From Halioglobus sp. (GTDB taxonomy: Bacteria; Pseudomonadota; Gammaproteobacteria; Pseudomonadales; Halieaceae): a DNA stretch of 64,000 nucleotides. Under the pieces are notes generated by a model, which saw only the letters and a program-made list of their open reading frames with translations, had not been told where the DNA came from and did no database searches. The position numbers and the translations under genes are program-made. Of this stretch, positions 34,397 through 43,033 are shown piece after piece (positions within the stretch are counted from its first letter, which is position 1; each line of letters starts with the position of its first letter). Location: positions 32,630 through 96,629 of the forward strand of contig JAGRIE010000011.1 of NCBI GenBank assembly GCA_020443425.1, written 5' to 3'.

Positions 34397-34828
34397 ATGA
34401 GCGAATACAAGACACTGACGTGCGCCGAGGTATCGGTCGGCGACAAACTGCCCCCCCAGGATATCGATATTACCACCGGACTGGTGGTCTGTGGCGCACT
34501 CGCCACCCGCGACTTCGAGCCGGTTCACCACAACAAAGCCGCCGCGGTCGCCACCGGCCTGCCCGACGTATTCATGAACATCCTGACCAGCCAGGGACTG
34601 ATGACCCGCTTCGCCACTGACTGGAGTGGACCGGAGGCGGTGGTGAAATCCCTCGACCTGCGCCTCGGCGCACCGAACGTACCCGGCATGGTGATGACAA
34701 TGACCGGAGAAGTCACCGCCGTAGACACCGAGAACGGCATCGTCGACATCAGTGTGCTGGGAGAAAACAATATCTGGGGCATGCATATGCAGGGCTCTGT
34801 TCAACTCGCATTACCGCAGGAGGCCTGA
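34397..34828 (+). CDS. MaoC-like hydratase, ChsH1-like subunit
   Basis: A 143-residue single hot-dog domain with the intact hydratase 2 motif D39-FEPV-H44 (TRDFEPVHHN). It should provide the catalytic residues for the two-subunit enoyl-CoA hydratase with the preceding MaoC-DUF35 protein. It lies 24 bases after that gene and 3 bases before the Ltp2-like gene, giving the order chsE-chsH2-chsH1-ltp2 seen in actinobacterial steroid side-chain operons. The substrate is inferred to be a bulky 2-enoyl-CoA with a short side chain. Confidence 0.88.
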   Translation: MSEYKTLTCAEVSVGDKLPPQDIDITTGLVVCGALATRDFEPVHHNKAAAVATGLPDVFMNILTSQGLMTRFATDWSGPEAVVKSLDLRLGAPNVPGMVMTMTGEVTAVDTENGIVDISVLGENNIWGMHMQGSVQLALPQEA

Positions 34829-34831
34829 GCC

Positions 34832-36007
34832 GTGGTTGCCAATGTAAAAGACAAAGCAGTGATCGTCGGTATCGGCAATACGACGTTCAGCAAGGACTCC
34901 GGCGTTTCTGAGCTATCGCTGGCGGTGCAGGCGGTGAAGGCGGCACTCGACGACGCGGGCCTCAAGCCCAGCGATATCGACGGCATGGCCACATTCACGA
35001 TGGACACCAACGATGAGATCGAAGTGGCGCGCGCACTCGGCGCCGGCGAACTGACCTTCTATGGGCGCTCGCACTACGGCGGCGGTGCAGCCACCAGCTG
35101 CCTGCACCAGGCGACCATGGCAGTGGCCACCGGCATGGCCGAAACCGTCGTTGTCTACCGCGCGCTGAACGGTCGCAGCGGACACCGGTTTTCCGGCGGC
35201 GTCTCAGGTGAAATCACCACCGCGGATGCCATCCACTGGGGCTGGTACATGCCCTACGGGCTGCTGACCCCGGCCAGTTGGGTGGCGATGTTCACCCAGC
35301 GCTGGATGCACAATACCGGCGTCACCAAGGACGCCCTGTTTGAGGTGGCCCACTCCACCCGTACCTATGGCGCCAACAACCCCGCTGCGTTTTTCTACGG
35401 TCGCGAGTTCGATCGCGCGGAGTACGATGCGGCGCGCATGATTGCAGACCCGCTGCAGCTGTTCGACTGCTGCCAGGAGAGCGATGGCGGCTCCGCCGTC
35501 ATTGTGACGACACCCGAGCGCGCCCGCGATCTCAGGCACCCTGGCGTCAGCGTGCGCGGCGTCGCCCAGTGCGCGGCAGAGAACCAGGAACAGATGACAT
35601 CATTTTACCGCGAGGAATTCGCCGGCATTCCGGAAATGGAAACCGCAGCGAAAAACGTCTACGCCATGAGCGGCCTGTCGGCCGATGATATCGACGCCGC
35701 CGTCATCTACGATGCGTTCTCGCCCATCGTACTGTGGCAGCTGGAAGCCTGGGGCTTCTGCGGCTACGGCGAGTCGGGTGACTTTGTGAAGGACGGCGCG
35801 CTGAGAACGAACGGGCGCCTGCCGACCAATACGCACGGCGGCCAGTTGAGCGAGGCCTATATTCACGGCGTCAACGGTATCGTGGAAGCGACCCGTCTGG
35901 TGCGGGGCACATCGGTCAACCAACCCGCGAAAACCGTGAATCACGCTCTCGTCACATCCGGCGTCGGCATACCGACGGGCGGTGCCATCCTGGGCCGGAT
36001 GGATTGA
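34832..36007 (+). CDS. Ltp2-like thiolase-fold aldolase (copy 2)
   Basis: A 391-residue Ltp2-type protein starting with GTG, behind a strong GGAGG site 8 bases upstream. Like its paralogue at 28675-29850 it has a YGGGAA segment where thiolases keep the nucleophilic Cys, and Y343 in SEAYIHGVN. It follows the ChsH1/ChsH2-like genes, so it would take the 3-hydroxyacyl-CoA product and cleave it by a retro-aldol step, with the fused DUF35 domain as partner. It ends 2 bases before the stop of the convergent PrsT-like gene, with no terminator visible. Confidence 0.83.
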   Translation: MVANVKDKAVIVGIGNTTFSKDSGVSELSLAVQAVKAALDDAGLKPSDIDGMATFTMDTNDEIEVARALGAGELTFYGRSHYGGGAATSCLHQATMAVATGMAETVVVYRALNGRSGHRFSGGVSGEITTADAIHWGWYMPYGLLTPASWVAMFTQRWMHNTGVTKDALFEVAHSTRTYGANNPAAFFYGREFDRAEYDAARMIADPLQLFDCCQESDGGSAVIVTTPERARDLRHPGVSVRGVAQCAAENQEQMTSFYREEFAGIPEMETAAKNVYAMSGLSADDIDAAVIYDAFSPIVLWQLEAWGFCGYGESGDFVKDGALRTNGRLPTNTHGGQLSEAYIHGVNGIVEATRLVRGTSVNQPAKTVNHALVTSGVGIPTGGAILGRMD

Positions 36008-36009
36008 GC

Positions 36010-38820
36010 CTACTGCAGGTTTGACGCCACCAGGCGCAGCGCTTCATCGCGGCCGGCAAACGGCTGGCCGCTGTTGACCGCCGCTTGCAACTCTTTCTCC
36101 GCCTCGGCGGTGCGACCGAGTGCCAGCAGCGTAACGCCGAGATGGTAGCGAATCTCAGGATCGGTCGACTTCTGCGCATAGGCCTTGCGCAGATAGGACA
36201 GCGCCGCTTCGTTGTCGCCCTGGCGCGCCAGGATCCAGCCCACAGTATCCAGCAGTGCGGCGTGCTTGCCGTCTGTGGCCGCCAGCCCCCTGAGCGCCAG
36301 CTCGAGCGCCCTGTCCAGATCGTCCTCAGCGTAGATATTTGCCAGGTTATTCAGCAGCGCAGGATCAGTCGCAAACTGCTCCAGGTCCAGCAGTTTTTCG
36401 TAGTACACAGCCGCCTGTGCTGGCTGGCCCTGACTCAGGTAACTGTCTGCCATCAAGCGCACCCCCAATGCGGGCAGGGACGACGTTTTCAGCGTCTCCG
36501 CCATGACCTCGGTGAACGCCTCGGCACCGATCCCCTGGTTACTTAAATCGTAGAGCCGGGTAATGGCTTCAATACTGTCTGTATCGCGCTTGAAGGCCGC
36601 CAGGAAATATTGTCGCGCCAGTTCCGGCTGGTCGTGGGCGAGCGCAATATCACCGAGTAGCAGCGAGGTCTCGGCCCGCTCCCCGGCCTCTCCTTGCAGC
36701 GCCTCGGCCGCACCCTGCGCCCTGTCGTACTGACCCTCGGAAAAATCCAGCCGCGCCTGTGCAAATCGCAGCGCATACGACTGCGGGTCCAGCGTGAGCG
36801 CCTGCTCAAGCGCCTTGCGGGCAGCCACCGGGTTATCGAAGCGCAGCTGAATCCCGGCGAGGCGGAGCAGGTTTTCAGGATCCTGCTTCCACATGGGGTA
36901 GAGGCGACTGAGGGTGTTCTGTGCCAGCTCGTCATCGCCCATTTCCCTGGCAATCCCGGCCAGTCGCACCAGGTAGTCGACGTTGTAGGGGTTTTCACTT
37001 ACCAGCTTCTGCGCGACGAATTTTGCACTCTTCCAGTTGCCGGTACGCGTATGGATCTGCAGTTGTAATTCACGCGAACTGATGGAGACACTGTCGTAGG
37101 CATAGACCTTGTCACTCCACTCGATCGCCTCGTCAAAACGCTCCTGCAGGAAGGCGATTCTCGCCATCAAAATCAGGGCCTTGGTATTGCTGGGCACCTC
37201 GTCGATGATACCTTTGAGCACCTTGCGGGCCGCCTCCATATCGCCGCGCTTTTTGTACAGCATGGCCTGGTTGAAACGGGCGTCAAGGTTGTCCGGCGCT
37301 AACTGCAGAGCCCTGTCGACATACCCCTCCGCCCTGCCCATCTCACCAGTGGTGAGATAGATGACGGTGGCGAAGTTGGCCACCCTGATACTCCCGGGGA
37401 ACGCCTCCTGCAGCTGTGCGACTGTCTGTTGTGCCGCATCGCTTTCCCCCAGGCCCAGTTGCAACACGCCGCGCAGCAAGCCGTAACCCAGCGGCTCCCG
37501 GTCGCCAAAATCGTGGCTGTCGAGCAGCGCCAGCGCCTCGGCTGGCCGCTTGCTGGATTTCAGCAGTTCCGCCTCCAACATCACCGCGTACGGGTTATCG
37601 CCCAACCCGTTCTGCTTCAGCGTGTGCAGCAATTCCTGCGCCCGGTAGTGATCACCGCTGTGGACATACAGGCTCAACAGCTGTATCGATAGCCCGGCAT
37701 CGTTCATCACCTCGGCTTCGCGACTGCTCAGGAGTTCCATCGCCCGCCTGGCATCGTCGTTGCGAATATACAGGTCGGCCAGCAGCCGCGTGGCTGCCAG
37801 GTCCGATTTATTTTTCAACAGGTAGGCGTTCAACAACGCGATAGCATTCTGGTCGTTGCCCTGGATGTACTCTGCGGATGCCCGGATGAACATCATCGAA
37901 TCATCGCTCTGCAATCGACCGTCATCAAACTGTGCCAGTTTACTGCTGAGATCTGACAGCATGGCACCGCCCAACTCTGCGTCGCCATCGCCAATCAGCA
38001 GAATCGCGCTGATCAGTGTGGCAGCTGGATCCTCGGGCGATTGCGCCAGGATCATGTCCAGATATTGTTTTGTCTGCTGCCGCTCGCCGAGTTGCATGTA
38101 CACCTGCGCCAGCGAGCGCTGTATCCTGAGGTCGTCGGGTTGCAGTTCAAAGCCGTGGAGAAAGTACTCCAGTGCCTGCTGGTAGGACTTCTCCTTGAAT
38201 GCCAGTTCGCCGCGCAGCTGCCATGTCTTGGCGTTGTCCGGGTCCAGCGCCAGGCTCTTGTCTATCAACACCCGCGCATCGTCAATCATGCCGCTGTTCA
38301 TATAAATCGCGGCAACCGTGTTGTTGGCGCGCACATCCCCGGGAAGAATTGTCGCCGCGCGCTCGAACTCGCCTCGCGCCAGTGCCGGTTCGCCCTGCAA
38401 CAGATAGGCCTGCCCTTTCAGCAGCGCCCACTCAAACTCACTCTGCGTGGTGAAACTGTCCGAGACTTTTTCTATCTCAAGCAGTTTCTCCACATTTTCC
38501 TGCAGCAACAGCGACTGCCCGTACACAGGCAGCACCAGGTTGATATCTGCTCCCAACAGCAAGGCCTCATCAGATTCCTTTTCAGCGCTGTAGATATCCC
38601 CGGCATTGAAATGCACCTGCGCGAGTAACAGCCGCGCCGAGACCAGATTGGGGTCCGCCTGCAGCGCGTTCTTCAGATGGATGTACGATATTTCATACTC
38701 CCCCTCCTGATAGGCCTGCACGGCTTTTTCATAGCTGGTATTGGCATCATCAGCGCCGCGCGCCGCGGCAGCAGCGAGCGCCAGAACAAACAACAGCAGG
38801 GGGAGCAATAGCCTGATCAA
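36010..38820 (-). CDS. prsT: PrsT-like TPR protein of the PEP-CTERM system
   Basis: A 936-residue exported protein made almost entirely of TPR helices. The signal sequence is LLLPLLLFVLALAAAAARG. The start of the mature part (YQEGEYEISYIHLKNALQADPNLVSARLLLAQVHFNAGDIYSAEKESDEALLLGA) and the C-terminal LLDTVGWILARQGDNEAALSYLRKA match the pattern of the PEP-CTERM-associated TPR protein PrsT. PrsT is usually a lipoprotein, but no lipobox Cys is visible here. The next gene on the same strand upstream encodes a PEP-CTERM protein. PrsT is thought to help envelope localisation of such proteins or exopolysaccharide assembly; no exosortase is in this window. Confidence 0.78.
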   Translation of the reverse strand: MIRLLLPLLLFVLALAAAAARGADDANTSYEKAVQAYQEGEYEISYIHLKNALQADPNLVSARLLLAQVHFNAGDIYSAEKESDEALLLGADINLVLPVYGQSLLLQENVEKLLEIEKVSDSFTTQSEFEWALLKGQAYLLQGEPALARGEFERAATILPGDVRANNTVAAIYMNSGMIDDARVLIDKSLALDPDNAKTWQLRGELAFKEKSYQQALEYFLHGFELQPDDLRIQRSLAQVYMQLGERQQTKQYLDMILAQSPEDPAATLISAILLIGDGDAELGGAMLSDLSSKLAQFDDGRLQSDDSMMFIRASAEYIQGNDQNAIALLNAYLLKNKSDLAATRLLADLYIRNDDARRAMELLSSREAEVMNDAGLSIQLLSLYVHSGDHYRAQELLHTLKQNGLGDNPYAVMLEAELLKSSKRPAEALALLDSHDFGDREPLGYGLLRGVLQLGLGESDAAQQTVAQLQEAFPGSIRVANFATVIYLTTGEMGRAEGYVDRALQLAPDNLDARFNQAMLYKKRGDMEAARKVLKGIIDEVPSNTKALILMARIAFLQERFDEAIEWSDKVYAYDSVSISSRELQLQIHTRTGNWKSAKFVAQKLVSENPYNVDYLVRLAGIAREMGDDELAQNTLSRLYPMWKQDPENLLRLAGIQLRFDNPVAARKALEQALTLDPQSYALRFAQARLDFSEGQYDRAQGAAEALQGEAGERAETSLLLGDIALAHDQPELARQYFLAAFKRDTDSIEAITRLYDLSNQGIGAEAFTEVMAETLKTSSLPALGVRLMADSYLSQGQPAQAAVYYEKLLDLEQFATDPALLNNLANIYAEDDLDRALELALRGLAATDGKHAALLDTVGWILARQGDNEAALSYLRKAYAQKSTDPEIRYHLGVTLLALGRTAEAEKELQAAVNSGQPFAGRDEALRLVASNLQ

Positions 38821-38879
38821 CCTGAATTCTCCAATGTTTTCATCGACGATTTAACCGCGCAGATCATGGTAACGCAGGC

Positions 38880-38913
38880 AAAAAAAAACGGGGCTTCAAA
38901 GCCCCGTTTTTTT
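38880..38913. terminator. Bidirectional intrinsic terminator
   Basis: The stem ACGGGGCT/AGCCCCGT with a 4-base loop is flanked by an A-run on the left and a T-run on the right, so it can terminate both strands. It lies 24 bases after the stop of the PEP-CTERM gene, on the minus strand. Confidence 0.88.
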
Positions 38914-38936
38914 CCTCAAAGCGTGAATCAGTGCCG

Positions 38937-39752
38937 TTACTTCGCCCTGGCTTTTGCAGGTCGGCGCGCGCGCAGACCCAGCAATCCCGCCAGCAGCAAC
39001 ATCGCTGTACCCGGCACGGGCACAGGCGTCGGAGTGGGAGTGGGTGTGCCCGGGTTGGTTGAGGTTTTGATCGCACCCAACTTCATGCCATCATCACCGG
39101 CGTCCCCGCCGCTGCCAAATACCGGATTGTAGACACCCACCAGCCATTTGGTGGATTCGATATTTGAGGGATTGACCGAGTAGTAACTCAAGCCGACATT
39201 GCTGTAGTTGCCGACGGAGTCATAGTTACCGCCATTGCTGTCGAGAATTGAGGCCCAGGTACTACCCGACAGCGAAGCGGAGCCGCTGCCGTCCCACGCG
39301 AGAATGGAGATGTCGGTCTTGTTGGAGCGGTTGCCACCGGTTGCCCAGTCGAGGTCGATTCCAGTGAGGTTGACCGCTGTATCAAATTCCAGCAGCAGCA
39401 TATCGAACTCGCCGTCGCTGTCAGAGGTCGAGCTGTCAATAGAGTGGTCAGGGGAACCCGTGCCTTCATCGCGATTCACGATTCCAAGCGCACCACTTTG
39501 AGCCCAGATCAACCGCGCGTTCTCGACCTCGTCATCACCAGACAAATCATCGGTATCCGACCAACCAGTGACGGTCAGGTTCACACCGTCGGTGGATGTC
39601 ATGCCCAGTGAATTGCCGTTGCCTGAATAATTGAAGCTCTGGTTGTTTGAGTCAAAATCCCAGACCTGCACATTGGCCATTGCGGGTACGACCTGCACCG
39701 CAGCCATCAAAGCCACAGCGCCCACACCGATTATTTTCCTGTTAACTAACAT
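38937..39752 (-). CDS. PEP-CTERM sorting-signal protein
   Basis: A 271-residue exported protein. The signal peptide is KIIGVGAVALMAAVQVVPAMA. The middle is low in Cys and rich in Asp, Ser, Asn and Gly, typical of surface or matrix proteins. The C-terminus has a Thr-Pro-rich stalk followed by VPVPGTAMLLLAGLLGLRARR and basic residues: the PEP-CTERM signal (P-rich motif, membrane helix, Arg cluster) recognised by exosortases. It is likely sorted to the outer surface with exopolysaccharide. Its leader holds a perfect CRP-type palindrome about 210 bases upstream. The PrsT-like gene lies downstream. Confidence 0.85.
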   Translation of the reverse strand: MLVNRKIIGVGAVALMAAVQVVPAMANVQVWDFDSNNQSFNYSGNGNSLGMTSTDGVNLTVTGWSDTDDLSGDDEVENARLIWAQSGALGIVNRDEGTGSPDHSIDSSTSDSDGEFDMLLLEFDTAVNLTGIDLDWATGGNRSNKTDISILAWDGSGSASLSGSTWASILDSNGGNYDSVGNYSNVGLSYYSVNPSNIESTKWLVGVYNPVFGSGGDAGDDGMKLGAIKTSTNPGTPTPTPTPVPVPGTAMLLLAGLLGLRARRPAKARAK

Positions 39753-39964
39753 ATCTCAAAGCCCTTCCATTTTTGTATTTAGCCAGCCCACCTAACCATC
39801 AGTACTGACACGTCTGTCGTTTTTATGAAGGGGTAACAAGCAAACATCAGGCCAGTATTAGTAAGGCACTGTTTTTAAACTAAATAATAGGCTCATGTAC
39901 CTGAGATTTCGACGTAATGCGGCGAGTATGTAAGATTTTTTGACAAACCTGTTTTTTTGGTCTA

Positions 39965-39980
39965 TGTGACGCGCGTCACA
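39965..39980. promoter_or_regulatory. Perfect CRP/Vfr-type binding site
   Basis: TGTGACGCGCGTCACA is an exact TGTGA-N6-TCACA palindrome, the CRP consensus core, centred 220 bases upstream of the PEP-CTERM start codon. It points to cAMP-linked control of that gene, but the distance to its promoter is not known. Confidence 0.7.
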
Positions 39981-40070
39981 CTCTCACACGGGGCCGCGGA
40001 ACCGGTTCACAGTCAGCTGTTTTGCGCACTTACGCACGGGCGGGGAAACCTTTAGTGTCAGGGGTTTTTT

Positions 40071-40097
40071 TGAAAATGCCCGCCTGAACCGGCGGGC
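40071..40097 (-). terminator. Probable terminator of the NodN-like gene
   Basis: A perfect 7-bp stem (GCCCGCC / GGCGGGC, 6-base loop) begins 9 bases past the stop codon, and on the minus strand is followed by ATTTTC, a short T-tract. Confidence 0.55.
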
Positions 40098-40105
40098 GTG
40101 GGCGA

Positions 40106-40573
40106 TTACATATAAATCATGATCAGTTCGTAGATCAGCACAGGGCGCTCATCCTGCCCCACCACATGAATGTGCTGCTCCAACACCATTTTCGTCCCCT
40201 TGGGTGTCGCTGTCACTTCCTTGACGCGGCTGCGCATGCGCACTGAACTGCCGACTGGCACCGGGCCGGTGAAGCGCAGCTTGTCGGAACCGTAATTGAG
40301 GATATTGTTGTAACCCGTGACCTCATAGGTAGGCGTGTTGACCATTTTGGGCATCATCACCAGCGTCAGGAAACCATGTGCGATGGTTGTACCGAACGGG
40401 CTATCGGTCTTCGCTTTCTCCGGATCTGTGTGAATCCAGTAGGTGTCGCCCGTCAGTTCGGCGAACTGGTTGATCATCTGCTGGGTAATCTCCAGTGGCT
40501 GGCTCCAGGCGCCGAAAGTGTCAGACACCAGCCCCTGCAATGCGTCGATGTCGTTGTACTGGTATTGCTCCAT
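40106..40573 (-). CDS. MaoC/NodN-like hydratase
   Basis: A 155-residue hot-dog protein. The hydratase motif is GDTYWIHTDPE (D-x4-H), and SPFGTTIAHGFLTLVMMPKM is the conserved central helix of NodN-type MaoC proteins. It would hydrate a 2-enoyl-CoA or related thioester. It diverges from the thiolase gene at 40849 with a 275-base spacer; with the thiolase and the following SDR it could complete a beta-oxidation cycle. Confidence 0.85.
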   Translation of the reverse strand: MEQYQYNDIDALQGLVSDTFGAWSQPLEITQQMINQFAELTGDTYWIHTDPEKAKTDSPFGTTIAHGFLTLVMMPKMVNTPTYEVTGYNNILNYGSDKLRFTGPVPVGSSVRMRSRVKEVTATPKGTKMVLEQHIHVVGQDERPVLIYELIMIYM

Positions 40574-40764
40574 ATGCTGCTCTCCTGTCTACAAGGCGTG
40601 GGGTTAAACCGTCCATGGTACATGCCAGACACCCGGGCAACCAATGCAATTACGGCTCAACCAGCTATACCACATCCCGTTTCCGTCCTCCGCGGCGCTG
40701 TATAGACGCATGCAAACACGGCAAAATAAGGCCATCGATGTGACTCCATTCGTCATTGAAATGC

Positions 40765-40797
40765 CATTGTCATCCAGTACACTGGATGGCTGTTTTT
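40765..40797 (+). promoter_or_regulatory. Inverted repeat with T-tract in the thiolase leader
   Basis: An 18-base inverted repeat CATCCAGT-AC-ACTGGATG (40771-40788) is followed by GCTGTTTTTT, so it has the form of a terminator or attenuator. It also overlaps TACACT, a possible -10 box 16 bases after TTGAAA, so it could equally be an operator. It lies about 60 bases before the thiolase start, with no plus-strand gene upstream to terminate. Confidence 0.5.
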
Positions 40798-40806
40798 TGT
40801 ACCTTT

Positions 40807-40825
40807 GGCGGTCGCTCCGACCGCC
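40807..40825 (+). promoter_or_regulatory. Second leader hairpin before the thiolase gene
   Basis: A perfect 8-bp stem GGCGGTCG / CGACCGCC with a 3-base loop, about 23 bases before the ATG and just upstream of the TGAGGA ribosome site. It may affect translation or mRNA stability. Confidence 0.45.
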
Positions 40826-40839
40826 ACTCCCAACCATGA

Positions 40840-42024
<1,185 letters not shown>

Positions 42025-42049
42025 TACCACACCAAACAAGGAGATAATC

Positions 42050-42964
42050 ATGGGAGACCTGACAGGCAAAGTTGCTGTCATTACCGGGGCCGGTCGCGGA
42101 CTCGGTCGCGAGGAGGCGATTCAGTTCGCCCGGCAGGGCGCGCGCGTCGTTATCAACGATATCGACCGCCCCGAGGCTGTGGAGGCCGCGCAATCCGCCG
42201 TTGAGGAAATCAAGGGCTTCGGCGGAGAGGCCATGGTGGTGCTGGGCGACTGTGCTGACAGCAGCGATGCCGAGAACCTGATGAAGTCCACGCTGGATGC
42301 CTACGGCGACATGAACATCATGGTTAATAACGCCGGTTTCTGCCGCGATAAAACGATTTTCGGGATGAGCGATGACGAGTTCGACTCCGTGGTGCGTGTG
42401 CACCTGCGCGGCCACTTCGTCAATATGCGCAATGCCACCGCCTACTGGCGCGACAAAGCGAAATCGGGTGAGGATGTCTACGGCCGCCTGATCAGCACAT
42501 CCTCCGAAGCCGCGATTTACGGCTCTGCGGGACAGCCGAACTATGCCGCGGCCAAGGCGGGCATCATAGCGATGACGATGGGGGCCGCACAGCTGCTGAC
42601 CAAATACGGCATTACCTGTAATGTGATCATGCCGCGCGCGCTGACCGACATGACCGCCTCCGGCCAGACCGCCGTCATGTTCCAACCGCCGGAAGACGGT
42701 GGCTTCCACGCTTTCGACCCGGCCAATGTCGCGCCGCTGGTCGGCTACCTGTGTTCACCCGAAGCCGGGCATATTTCCGGTGAGGTGCTGGTGGTGTGGG
42801 GGAACTCCGTGCAGGTACTGCAACGCCCCACGCTCGGCAGCGCGTTTATCAACCCGCAGGGAGACAAGAAGTGGGAAGTGGACGACCTGCACAAGTCACT
42901 GTCTGCCCACTACGACGAGAACTATGTATCGGTCTGGGGCGGCTACTCTGTTGCGCCGGGTTAA
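42050..42964 (+). CDS. SDR oxidoreductase, probable 3-hydroxyacyl-CoA dehydrogenase (ChsB1-like)
   Basis: A 304-residue SDR with TGAGRGLG at the N-terminus, NNAG (MVNNAGFCRD), catalytic Ser in LISTSSEAAIYG and YxxxK in NYAAAKAG. It is about 50 residues longer than classical SDRs, with a C-terminal extension (WEVDDLHKSLSAHYDENY), the size and pattern of the 17-beta-HSD type 4/ChsB1 group that oxidises 3-hydroxyacyl-CoA. It is cotranscribed with the thiolase. A bidirectional terminator follows at 42975-43007. Confidence 0.82.
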   Translation: MGDLTGKVAVITGAGRGLGREEAIQFARQGARVVINDIDRPEAVEAAQSAVEEIKGFGGEAMVVLGDCADSSDAENLMKSTLDAYGDMNIMVNNAGFCRDKTIFGMSDDEFDSVVRVHLRGHFVNMRNATAYWRDKAKSGEDVYGRLISTSSEAAIYGSAGQPNYAAAKAGIIAMTMGAAQLLTKYGITCNVIMPRALTDMTASGQTAVMFQPPEDGGFHAFDPANVAPLVGYLCSPEAGHISGEVLVVWGNSVQVLQRPTLGSAFINPQGDKKWEVDDLHKSLSAHYDENYVSVWGGYSVAPG

Positions 42965-42974
42965 AACGCCAGCC

Positions 42975-43007
42975 AAAAAAAAGGCGGCCGACTGGCCGCT
43001 TTTTTTT
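42975..43007. terminator. Bidirectional intrinsic terminator
   Basis: A stem GCGGCC/GGCCGC with a 4-base loop is flanked by an A-run and an 8-base T-run. It lies between the convergent SDR gene and the serine hydrolase gene and serves both. Confidence 0.85.
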
Positions 43008-43033
43008 GCCTCTGCATGAGGCCGGCCGACAAC

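Larger units (their letters stand above)
39753..40105. other. Regulatory gap upstream of the PEP-CTERM gene
   Basis: This 353-base stretch has no gene. It is AT-richer than its neighbours. It holds the perfect CRP-type site (39965-39980), the probable promoter of the minus-strand PEP-CTERM gene, and at its right end the terminator of the NodN-like gene (40071-40097). I cannot fix the PEP-CTERM -10 and -35 boxes with confidence. Confidence 0.6.

Noticed and set aside
39940..39968. TTGACA with TATGTG 17 bases on, plus strand
   Set aside because: It would drive transcription towards the convergent NodN-like gene with no plus-strand gene downstream; the -10 match is poor and it overlaps the CRP site.
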